The translations under genes and the position numbers were made by a program. A stretch of 64,000 nucleotides of DNA, taken from NCBI GenBank assembly GCA_014239155.1, contig JAAZZQ010000008.1:29414-93413 (forward strand), written 5' to 3'. Numbering within the stretch: the stretch's first letter is position 1; each line of letters opens with the position of its first letter. Positions 16,145 through 24,504 of this stretch are shown in pieces. The notes under the pieces are model-generated. The model saw only the letters and a list, made by a program, of their open reading frames with translations, did not search any database and was not told where the DNA came from. This DNA is from Lachnospiraceae bacterium. Its GTDB lineage: Bacteria; Bacillota; Clostridia; Lachnospirales; Lachnospiraceae.

Positions 16145-18100
16145 TCAATATTCCAAAAATTCTTCCGGCTCAATTTCTGCGGGCAGCCGCAAGTCCCCAC
16201 GCGGACTAACAGACACTGAACCAACTTTCACGCCATCTGGCATACAGTTGCGCTTAAACTGCTGTTGGAAAAACCGTTTATAAAATACATTTAACCACTT
16301 TTGAATTTCTGCATCACTAAACTGATATTCGTCACTCTGGCGGACTGCCTCACGACAAAGCGCAAATATTTCGGCGGGTGCCATACCATAGCGCAGTGTG
16401 TAATACAAGAAAAAATCATGTAAAATATAGGATCCAACAGTCTCCTCTGTCTTCTGCGCAATCGTTCCGTCAGCATTTGGAGGTAGTAATTCTGGGCTGA
16501 CCGGCGTATTAATAATGTCCTCTATTACGGTTTTCATTCCTGTGAAACCATTTTCGTTCATATAATGCCCAACTTCATAAACCAATGTGCGTACTAATGT
16601 CTTAGGAATGCTTGTATTGACAGCGTACATACTCATATGATCGCCATTATAAGTACACCAGCCAAGCGCAAGCTCTGACAAATCCCCTGTACCAACAACA
16701 AAACCGCCCTCTTTGTTTGCCACATCCATTAAAATCTGCGTGCGCTCCCTTGCCTGACAATTCTCATAAGTAACATCGCGCACTGCCTCATCCTGTCCAA
16801 TATCCTGAAAATGCTGCCTTACAGAAGCCGCAATACTGATTTCCTTTCTGGTGCAGCCAAGATATTGCATCAACTCCATAGAATTATTTTTGGTACGATT
16901 GGTCGTGCCAAAACCGGGCATTGTAATTCCAATTACAGTTTCTGGCGCAAGCCCCAGATTTTTTACTGCCTGTGCTGACACAAGCAACGCAAGTGTTGAG
17001 TCAAGACCACCCGAAACACCTACCACGATACATTTACTTTTTGTCGCTTCAATACGCCTTTGCAATGCCGTCACCTGCATTTGGAAAATTTCAAGACTTC
17101 TCTCTCTGCGATTTTTAGATGGCACAAATGGCGTGATGGACACACGTGCGCATATATCCTCCTTATCGAGAATCGGTTTCCTACATGCTACTGTTTTATA
17201 TATGCGCTGTGAAAAATTATTTTTGCAGCTAGAATAAGTCTTATTCGCAATTCTGTCATGTCTAATTTTTGTTAGGTTAAAATCTCTAACAAGCACTGTA
17301 TCATCAAAAGGTTTTCCCTCACCAATCAGTTTTCCATTCTCATACATTAATGTGTGACCACTAAAAACAAGATCTGAGGTCGATTCATATTTTCCTGCCG
17401 ACACATAGACATAGCCACAGACACAGCCAGCAGAAGCTGCACCAAGCATATTCTTTCGATACTGTGCCTTACCAATCACCTCGTTAGACGCAGAGAGATT
17501 GACAAGAATCTCCGCCCCACTTAGCGCTAGAAACCGACCGGGAGAAATGGGTGCCCACGCGTCTTCACAGATTTCAATGCCAATGCAGACCTTTTTGTCT
17601 GTGCCAATTTCAACAAGAATATTATTGCCAAAAATAGTCTGTATCCAATTTCCACCACAGTTGAGTTCCAGCTCCTGCGCTTCCTGTTCTCCAGCGCTAA
17701 ACCATCTCTTTTCATAAAATTCACTGTAGTTTGGCAGATAGGTTTTTGGAATGAGAGCAATCAAACCTCCGTTCTGTATTAGTGCTGCGCAGTTAAACAA
17801 TTCATTCTTTTTTTCTAGCGGAACACCAACCACCAGCGCCGCCCCGCACTCCCCATACTTTTTTGTGTACGTCATTAATTCATACAATCCTCGGCGCGCC
17901 ATCTCAAGTAAATTTCGATTGTGAAACAAATCCGCACAAGTATAGCCTGTCAATGAAAGTTCTGGTGTCACAATCAAGTCCACCTGATTCGCCAAACTGT
18001 CATATACCTTTATTATTTCCTGACAATTTTTCGTAACATTTCCAATATGAACACGCGGCGCAACAGCTGCCGCCCGAAATAAATTTAATGCGTTCTTCAT
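16145..18100 (-). CDS. nadE: Glutamine-dependent NAD+ synthetase
   Basis: 651 residues, the normal length for the two-domain enzyme that amidates nicotinate adenine dinucleotide to NAD+. The N-terminal nitrilase-type glutaminase has the Glu-Lys-Cys triad: E47 in TPELSLTGYT, K118 in LIPKTYLPNY and C177 in GIEICEDAWAP. The C-terminal ATP-pyrophosphatase carries VVGVSGGLDSTLALL and GTGDLSELALGW. The ATG follows GAGGAATCAT. It lies 36 nt after the crystallin-J1-like gene and 18 nt before the Nudix gene, clearly within the operon. Confidence 0.95.
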   Translation of the reverse strand: MKNALNLFRAAAVAPRVHIGNVTKNCQEIIKVYDSLANQVDLIVTPELSLTGYTCADLFHNRNLLEMARRGLYELMTYTKKYGECGAALVVGVPLEKKNELFNCAALIQNGGLIALIPKTYLPNYSEFYEKRWFSAGEQEAQELELNCGGNWIQTIFGNNILVEIGTDKKVCIGIEICEDAWAPISPGRFLALSGAEILVNLSASNEVIGKAQYRKNMLGAASAGCVCGYVYVSAGKYESTSDLVFSGHTLMYENGKLIGEGKPFDDTVLVRDFNLTKIRHDRIANKTYSSCKNNFSQRIYKTVACRKPILDKEDICARVSITPFVPSKNRRERSLEIFQMQVTALQRRIEATKSKCIVVGVSGGLDSTLALLVSAQAVKNLGLAPETVIGITMPGFGTTNRTKNNSMELMQYLGCTRKEISIAASVRQHFQDIGQDEAVRDVTYENCQARERTQILMDVANKEGGFVVGTGDLSELALGWCTYNGDHMSMYAVNTSIPKTLVRTLVYEVGHYMNENGFTGMKTVIEDIINTPVSPELLPPNADGTIAQKTEETVGSYILHDFFLYYTLRYGMAPAEIFALCREAVRQSDEYQFSDAEIQKWLNVFYKRFFQQQFKRNCMPDGVKVGSVSVSPRGDLRLPAEIEPEEFLEY

Positions 18101-18136
18101 ATGATTCCTCGTTTCTTTTTTTCAAGAATGCCACAC

Positions 18137-18472
18137 TCAAAATTCCCTAATCACCTGTATATATCCTATAATGTGTTGATTAAAACTGTCAAGCTCTTCT
18201 GCGGGAATCCACAATTCCTTGTGATAGTTACTGCCAACAACATGCACTTCAAACTGTGCGATGTAGGCATCTTCTATCTCAAATTTTGTCACATATCCCT
18301 TATGGTCTTCATTATACGTTACATTCCACTGTGATGCAATCTCAACCGCATATGTTTCATTTAACACAGGATAAAAAATAGGCTGCTCTGGCAATCTGGG
18401 CGGATATTTCTTGTAACCACTCTCCGCAATCAGTTTCAGTTCTTTTGTCCCAACAGGTCTAAACAATATCAT
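18137..18472 (-). CDS. ADP-ribosylation/crystallin J1-like protein
   Basis: 111 residues from an ATG at 18472 preceded by GGAGGGACAA. The start lies inside the end of the NAMPT-like gene, giving a 14-nt overlap and likely translational coupling. The core (SGYKKYPPRLPEQPIFYPVL, then HKELWIPAEELDSFNQHIIG and the end IQVIREF) matches small proteins commonly annotated ADP-ribosylation/crystallin J1, whose biochemistry is not established to my knowledge. Being locked into an NAD operon beside a Nudix protein hints at ADP-ribose or ADP-ribosyl handling. That is inference. Confidence 0.7.
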   Translation of the reverse strand: MILFRPVGTKELKLIAESGYKKYPPRLPEQPIFYPVLNETYAVEIASQWNVTYNEDHKGYVTKFEIEDAYIAQFEVHVVGSNYHKELWIPAEELDSFNQHIIGYIQVIREF

Positions 18473-19952
18473 TTGTCCCTCCAAAATTTCCACTGTGAAG
18501 CCGCTCTCTAATTTCTGCAAGCGACTGCTCCCGCACAAGCACCCCATCTTTAAAGACTGTTTCCAGCACATTTTCCTGATCCAAAACAGATTCTAGTGTA
18601 TAGCCATCTTGAAAAGTAAGGTTTCCATCTTCCCCGCGGTATACCCTACAAATTCCTTTTTGGCTTTTCTTAAATCCACCCTCTTTTGGGTCCTTAAAAA
18701 TTGGAATCGGTTTTCCTGCCACTTCGCAGTATGTCGCTTTAATACATGCACTAAAGGTATCTCTTGTAAATGGTTTGAGCATTCCTTCCTCCTCAATACA
18801 CTGCATACTAAAACTGCCCACACCCAGCGATACATTATTGCACGCAAAGCCATTTTCAATTAAAATCTGATAAATTGTCTCACAGCGCTGTATTGTAATA
18901 CTATCACCATAAATGGCCTTTACATGCGGGTCTAACACCTTATATCCCTTAGCGTTTACGGTTCCGCCAAAAATATCCCACAATTTAAATACGGTTTTTG
19001 TCACAACCTCCACACAATCGCCACTGTCACCGCGCATCAACATACAACCATTGTGCGCCAAAATTTCCTTTTTTAACTGTGGAAGAATATTGTCAATTAC
19101 ATTCCAGTAATCATAAGAGTCAAGAACTGCCGAGAAACTTGTATTGGGATAAATTTCTGTGAGTAACCTACGCAACAGCGTAATCTCGTCTCCATCAACT
19201 GCGTAGTTACTGCACATAACAGAATGCTCTGTGCTGACAGCACCATATGCAACAGGCTCTTTTGTGCAATCACAGCAATACATTTCCTCAAGAAATGGAA
19301 TGACAGGAACTGTTGCCGTATTGTAAAAAGAAAGACACCAACCTGCGCTAGATTTCACTGCGGACTGCAAACTTTCCTGCCCCCGAAAAGAAAAATCTCC
19401 CAACGCCCTTGTCTTTGGAATCGTGTCATCTACCGAAATTTGATAGTATTTCTCAACAATATCCCTATAAGAAGCCCCAACCGTTGCACTAATCATTGGG
19501 TGCCACATCTCTGCGCTAATCAAAGATTCCAATGCTTGTGGAAGCCATGCAAATTCTGGGTGTGTATTACGAATCTCAAACATTGGTACATGGATTGGAA
19601 CTCTTGTTCCTTCCAGAAGCGCCTTAATCTCAATTGGAAGATAACCAAGTTTGTGAAGCTTTCTTATTTTTTCACTTTTATAGGCATCTTTTCCTAGAGC
19701 AGCTCCCAGCACTCTATCATATTCCCCAACCACCTCGTCAAGTTTCCTGTCAAAAAATTCTTCCTTAAAATAATCCATTAAGTAAGTCTTGATAAATGCC
19801 TGCAATCCAAACATCACTACAGTATCCCACATTTTCACTCTGCTCATACGCGGTGTAAAGTACGAAACAGATTTTTCTATTTTTTCTGGCAGCATATCAG
19901 AATGCACTGCCTTATAAAAATCAATCAAAAGCATTGGATTTGTTTTCCTCAT
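18459..19952 (-). CDS. NAMPT-like nicotinamide/nicotinate phosphoribosyltransferase
   Basis: 497 residues aligning by eye with eukaryotic and phage NAMPT: DFYKAVHSDMLP, GDFSFRGQES, AYGAVSTEHSVM (catalytic His), VLDSYDYWNVID, MLMRGDSGDCVEVV, VKAIYGDSITI, GVGSFSMQ and FKDPKEGGFKKSQKG. The Asp in GDFSFRG corresponds to the residue that favours the amide substrate in NAMPT, so nicotinamide is more likely than nicotinate. It sits between a PRPP-synthetase-like gene and the crystallin-J1-like gene. Two readings are open: classic NMN formation from PRPP, or a Namat-type reaction joining nicotinamide to ADP-ribose pyrophosphate. Confidence 0.85.
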   Translation of the reverse strand: MRKTNPMLLIDFYKAVHSDMLPEKIEKSVSYFTPRMSRVKMWDTVVMFGLQAFIKTYLMDYFKEEFFDRKLDEVVGEYDRVLGAALGKDAYKSEKIRKLHKLGYLPIEIKALLEGTRVPIHVPMFEIRNTHPEFAWLPQALESLISAEMWHPMISATVGASYRDIVEKYYQISVDDTIPKTRALGDFSFRGQESLQSAVKSSAGWCLSFYNTATVPVIPFLEEMYCCDCTKEPVAYGAVSTEHSVMCSNYAVDGDEITLLRRLLTEIYPNTSFSAVLDSYDYWNVIDNILPQLKKEILAHNGCMLMRGDSGDCVEVVTKTVFKLWDIFGGTVNAKGYKVLDPHVKAIYGDSITIQRCETIYQILIENGFACNNVSLGVGSFSMQCIEEEGMLKPFTRDTFSACIKATYCEVAGKPIPIFKDPKEGGFKKSQKGICRVYRGEDGNLTFQDGYTLESVLDQENVLETVFKDGVLVREQSLAEIRERLHSGNFGGTNDIV

Positions 19953-19981
19953 AATAACACCCCATTATAAAAAATATCCTT

Positions 19982-20803
19982 TTATACTGCAAACACGGTA
20001 ATACTACTATTTTCTTCTTTTCTAAAAATACTATCCGTCGTATAAATCCGCTTAAAGTATCCACAAGTACACAGTTTCCCTTTTAGTGCAGAATCTTCAC
20101 AGTGGCTTACAAACAAATAAAGATTTTTCGCTCCTAGCGCTGTCAATGTCTCCGCTGACCGAATAAATGTTCCTCCATAAGAACAAATATCATCAACTAT
20201 CAACACATCACTTCCTGCGATTCGCCCAATCTCGCCCGCAGCCGAAAGCCCTGTAATCTCCCCTGTACTCCAATCGCGCTGTTTCAGTCCAAAACAATAA
20301 GGCAGTGCTACCATACTACTATAACGTTTTTCAGCACCCTCATCTGGATAAAACATCAGCGGCTTTTTTCCTGTACTTTGTTCAATTTCCGCAATTACAC
20401 GCTCAATATATTGTTGCGGCGTATACTGCTTTACCCGATCAAATAAAGCAAGACTGACATTAGAATGCGCATCAAGCACTCTTATCTCTGTAAAAGCAAG
20501 ACTGTTAATAAGCTCCGCAAAATATTTGAGCGTAAATACATCTTCTGGGTTCTTTACTCTGTCCTGCCTTGCATTTGGAATATAAGGCATATTTAGTATT
20601 ATTCTGTGCCAGCCTGCCTCTTGAAGATGCCTTGTGAGAAAATAGATTGCAAGCAATTCCTCATTGTTCTCATAATTCCATTTTATTTCGATTTCTGTGT
20701 CCCTTTGTTCAAGCTCTGTTGTATTCTCAAATGTTTCTTTTAGCAAAAGCGTTCCATCTGGAAAATGATTGATAACAATCTTTTTGTTATTGATTCTTAT
20801 CAT
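19982..20803 (-). CDS. Divergent ribose-phosphate pyrophosphokinase-like protein (Prs/Adps family)
   Basis: 273 residues, shorter than housekeeping Prs (~315) and lacking its usual N-terminal FSG strand. Family motifs are present but altered: NMPYIPNARQDRV (usual PYFGYARQDRK), VLDAHSN (usual DLHA), FYPDEGAEKRY (usual SPDAGGVKRA) and the PRPP loop DVLIVDDICSYGGTFIRSAE. The ATG has GGAGGGATTGCT upstream. It lies 29 nt before the NAMPT-like gene, as in phage NAD-salvage pairs. It may supply PRPP to the NAMPT, or, as in the phage NARP1 pathway, pyrophosphorylate ADP-ribose. Sequence alone does not decide. Confidence 0.8.
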   Translation of the reverse strand: MIRINNKKIVINHFPDGTLLLKETFENTTELEQRDTEIEIKWNYENNEELLAIYFLTRHLQEAGWHRIILNMPYIPNARQDRVKNPEDVFTLKYFAELINSLAFTEIRVLDAHSNVSLALFDRVKQYTPQQYIERVIAEIEQSTGKKPLMFYPDEGAEKRYSSMVALPYCFGLKQRDWSTGEITGLSAAGEIGRIAGSDVLIVDDICSYGGTFIRSAETLTALGAKNLYLFVSHCEDSALKGKLCTCGYFKRIYTTDSIFRKEENSSITVFAV

Positions 20804-20819
20804 AGCAATCCCTCCATAT

Positions 20820-21335
20820 TTAAATAATCTTTACCTGACACATTTTCATTGCTTCTAGCGCATTTTTATGGCTCTGTGGTGTCACGCCAGCACAACACTT
20901 TTCTATCACTCGAATCTCTATTTCTGGCAATGCTGCTTTTATTAAAAGCGCATTGGATATAACACAAATATCCGTACAAAGTCCTATAAGCGTAACACAT
21001 TCAAGCCCCTCCTGTGCCTTTAAATACTCCGCAAGTGCCATACAGCCAAATGTCGGTTTATCAAAAATCTTCATAGCATCTGTTTTGAGACATTCCAGTT
21101 TCTTGTCAAGCTGCCATCCATCAGTCCCCTTAATACAATGCAAAACAGGGAGATTTTTACCCTCCTGTGTCTCCAGATAATTTTGAGCATGTGTATCCCT
21201 TGTAAAAATCACTTCCCCATCAAAACTTTTGATTGTCTCCACCACATAATCTACAATTGCTTCCGCCTCTTTTGTTCCCAACGCACCATTAATAAAATCC
21301 TTCTGCATATCTACAACTACTAATACATCCTTCAT
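20820..21335 (-). CDS. pncA: Nicotinamidase (isochorismatase-like cysteine hydrolase)
   Basis: 171 residues from the ATG at 21335 (MKDVLVVVDMQKDFINGALG), with AAGGAGCG upstream. The catalytic Asp is in VVVDMQKDF, the Lys in HCIKGTDGW and the nucleophilic Cys in TLIGLCTDICVISN; FTRDTHAQNYLETQEGKNLP is the usual metal-site region. It would convert nicotinamide to nicotinate. First gene of the NAD operon, 16 nt before the Prs-like gene. The frame stays open for another 51 codons upstream without homology I recognise; I treat that as leader. Confidence 0.85.
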   Translation of the reverse strand: MKDVLVVVDMQKDFINGALGTKEAEAIVDYVVETIKSFDGEVIFTRDTHAQNYLETQEGKNLPVLHCIKGTDGWQLDKKLECLKTDAMKIFDKPTFGCMALAEYLKAQEGLECVTLIGLCTDICVISNALLIKAALPEIEIRVIEKCCAGVTPQSHKNALEAMKMCQVKII

Positions 21336-21519
21336 ATCTTGTTCGCTCCTTTCTAGTACAGCACCTACTATTTGCACCAGCACTGCGTTGTCGTCAGTCA
21401 ACAATGCCACCGATTGCCTCCTTCCTCCGCCTTGTTCTGGCACAAATAGCAGGTACTGTTTTTCACCGTTATTTGTGCAACACTGCACTAGTAAAATTTT
21501 ACTATGTTATTACTAATTT

Positions 21520-21590
21520 GATAATAAGATTATAGCATAATTACCAACGAATGTCAATTTCTTTTTATTAAAACTATAATAAGATTATAG
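21520..21590 (-). promoter_or_regulatory. Two palindromic operator candidates at the NAD operon promoter
   Basis: The sequence CTATAATAAGATTATAG (21574-21590) is a perfect palindrome of 7-bp arms around AAG, and GATAATAAGATTATAG (21520-21535) is a second copy with one arm mismatch. One copy covers the -10 box, the other lies just upstream of the -35 box. This spacing suits a dimeric repressor such as the operon's NrtR-like Nudix protein. The regulator assignment is inference. Confidence 0.6.
21529..21557 (-). promoter_or_regulatory. Consensus sigma-A promoter of the NAD operon
   Basis: On the minus strand TTGACA (21557-21552), exactly 17 nt, then TATAAT (21534-21529): a perfect consensus promoter. 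Transcription would begin near 21522, leaving a leader of about 185 nt before pncA that contains complementary segments (CACAAATA and TATTTGTG) able to form a hairpin. I do not recognise a known NAD riboswitch in it. Confidence 0.8.
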
Positions 21591-21614
21591 CAGTTTATTT
21601 TTAGCTTCCTGTTA

Positions 21615-21745
21615 GTAACAGTTCAGATACCTTCACCGTTACAGCATCCAGCCCATTGAAAATCGCCTTCGGCGAGGTGCTCTTGCCTATTTTAAGTTTC
21701 GATACGGTCAGCGCAGTAAATGCGCAGACCTGTCTAAACTGTTAC
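21615..21745. mobile_element. MITE-like element with 13-bp terminal inverted repeats
   Basis: The 131-bp segment begins GTAACAGTTCAGA and ends TCTAAACTGTTAC, complementary at 12 of 13 positions, and holds two internal hairpins (GCCTTCGGC and GCGCAGTAAATGCGC). CTGTTA occurs just outside both ends (21609-21614 and 21748-21753), a possible target duplication. It has no coding capacity and sits between two divergent promoters. A structured RNA is an alternative reading. Confidence 0.5.
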
Positions 21746-21784
21746 CGCTGTTATACTTGCAATAATAGTTTTTAAAAATATTCC

Positions 21785-21836
21785 TTGACATTTACGAATA
21801 TAAAGTGTATATTATATTTGACCAAAATAGTATTTT
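21785..21836 (+). promoter_or_regulatory. Promoter of the TetR-DUF4180 unit with possible operator
   Basis: TTGACA (21785-21790), 17 nt, TATATT (21808-21813). Eleven bases downstream lies the palindrome AAAATAGTATTTT (21824-21836), positioned for autorepression by the TetR-family product. Confidence 0.7.
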
Positions 21837-21859
21837 AAGTCATATAAGGAGAAAGCAAA

Positions 21860-22438
21860 ATGGCAAGAAGTTTTACAGAACGGGAAAAACAAAACATCAA
21901 AAAAAGTTTACAAGAAGCCTGTAAGCAGAGTTGGACACGATATGGCTATAAAAAAACAAGTGTTGATGACCTCTGTAAGCAAGTAGGCATCTCAAAGGGA
22001 GCATTTTATCTTTTCTTTGAATCGAAAGAAGCACTCTTTTGCGAGGTATTGTGTTCCGTGCAAGCACAAATCTATAACGCGGCATCAAAAGTAATGGAAA
22101 AACACAAGGACAAATATGGTGTTGCGAAAGCTTTAAAGCTCATTTATCGGGAATATGACAAAAACAATTTTTTATATCATTCGGACAGTGCGGACTTTAC
22201 AATTTTAAGAAATAAATTATCAGAGGAACAGGCAAAAAGAATTGAGGAATCCAATTATATAAGCACGCAACTTTTTTTAAACCAGCCATATTTAAAATTC
22301 AAGGTTGATGCAAATTTAGCACTGTCAGTTATTTACTCTTTGATTATAAATATCAAAAATAAAGATATTCTTCCATACAATCATATCGAAACCTTTGATT
22401 TTATGGTTGAGCATTTGATTGACAGTTTGTATGTTTAG
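21860..22438 (+). CDS. TetR/AcrR-family transcriptional regulator
   Basis: 192 residues. The N-terminal HTH is typical: SWTRYGYKKTSVDDLCKQVG then ISKGAFYLFFESKEALF. The ligand-binding part is helical and unspecific. The start follows AAGGAGAAAGCAAA. It is followed by a DUF4180 gene after 21 nt, and the pair probably forms one transcript under the promoter at 21785. Its ligand and wider targets cannot be read from the sequence. Confidence 0.9.
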   Translation: MARSFTEREKQNIKKSLQEACKQSWTRYGYKKTSVDDLCKQVGISKGAFYLFFESKEALFCEVLCSVQAQIYNAASKVMEKHKDKYGVAKALKLIYREYDKNNFLYHSDSADFTILRNKLSEEQAKRIEESNYISTQLFLNQPYLKFKVDANLALSVIYSLIINIKNKDILPYNHIETFDFMVEHLIDSLYV

Positions 22439-22459
22439 ATTAATTGATGGAGGTATAAA

Positions 22460-22834
22460 ATGAAAACAGAAATTATAAAGAAAAACAATATAGAAGTTGC
22501 AGTTATAAGCAGTGATGCGCTGATAATTACAGATGTCCAGTCGGCATTAGACTTGATTATGACAGTAAAATACGAAACGGGTTGCACAAATATTGCCATA
22601 AACAAAGAGGCTATTATAAAGGATTTCTTCGTTTTAAGCACTTGTCTTGCAGGAGAAATATTACAGAAATTCATTAATTATGGTATAAAATTTGCAATAT
22701 ATGGCGATTTTTCAAATAATACCAGCAAATCGTTAAAAGATTTTATCTATGAGAGCAATAAAGGAAAGGACATTTCCTTTCAACCTACCGCTTCCCTTGC
22801 TGTTGACAAACTTTCTAAATGTGCTGAGAATTAA
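22460..22834 (+). CDS. DUF4180 domain-containing protein
   Basis: 124 residues matching the DUF4180 family by length and pattern: ISSDALIITDVQSALDLIMT in the first third, INKEAIIKDFFVLSTCLAGE in the middle and FAIYGDFSNNTSKSLKDFIY near the end. Soluble, no signal peptide. Ribosome site GGAGG. DUF4180 genes commonly accompany TetR or MarR regulators; the function is unknown. The gene ends just before structured repeat copy C and a bidirectional terminator shared with gdhA. Confidence 0.8.
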   Translation: MKTEIIKKNNIEVAVISSDALIITDVQSALDLIMTVKYETGCTNIAINKEAIIKDFFVLSTCLAGEILQKFINYGIKFAIYGDFSNNTSKSLKDFIYESNKGKDISFQPTASLAVDKLSKCAEN

Positions 22835-22839
22835 TTTCC

Positions 22840-22902
22840 CCTACTCGCGCGCCGGGTGTCCGTCAGCTTGCTGACATATTTCATTTGGACACTCGTGTGC
22901 AT
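22840..22902 (+). repeat. Structured intergenic repeat, copy C
   Basis: Order on the plus strand: CTACTCGCGCGCC, outer stem GTGTCC (22856-22861) with GGACAC (22887-22892), inner hairpin GTCAGC-TT-GCTGAC (22862-22875), ATATTTCATTT, then TGTGCATAAA. Compared with copies A and D the stems differ in sequence but keep pairing, while ATATTT and TGTGCATAAA do not change. It lies between convergent genes. Confidence 0.65.
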
Positions 22903-22942
22903 AAAATGGAGTAGGAAAGATAAAACTTTCCTACTCCATTTT
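22903..22942 (-). terminator. Bidirectional terminator between DUF4180 and gdhA
   Basis: A 17-bp perfect stem (AAAATGGAGTAGGAAAG with its complement, loop ATAAAA). Same loop and stem plan as 15161-15200, with paired stem changes. It ends 1 nt from the gdhA stop codon. Confidence 0.8.
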
Positions 22943-22943
22943 A

Positions 22944-24390
<1,447 letters not shown>

Positions 24391-24504
24391 CAAAAAATAT
24401 GCTGTCCTAATAAATTTTGTATAATTTACTAAAATTCATTGTTATAATTTACGATTTTCAGTCTTATTTCACGTATTTTTTGTGCGCTATGGCGCATTTT
24501 TCCA

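Noticed and set aside
22843..22942. Riboswitch-type terminator/antiterminator formed by CCCTACTC pairing with GGAGTAGG
   Set aside because: The alternative pairing is possible in copy C, but copy D lacks the second partner and the element lies downstream of genes, so switching is not supported.
24480..24504. Hairpin TGCGC-CATA-GCGCA as terminator of the phosphate transporter
   Set aside because: On the minus strand it is followed by CAAAAAA rather than T residues; it only looks like a terminator on the opposite strand, where there is no gene.
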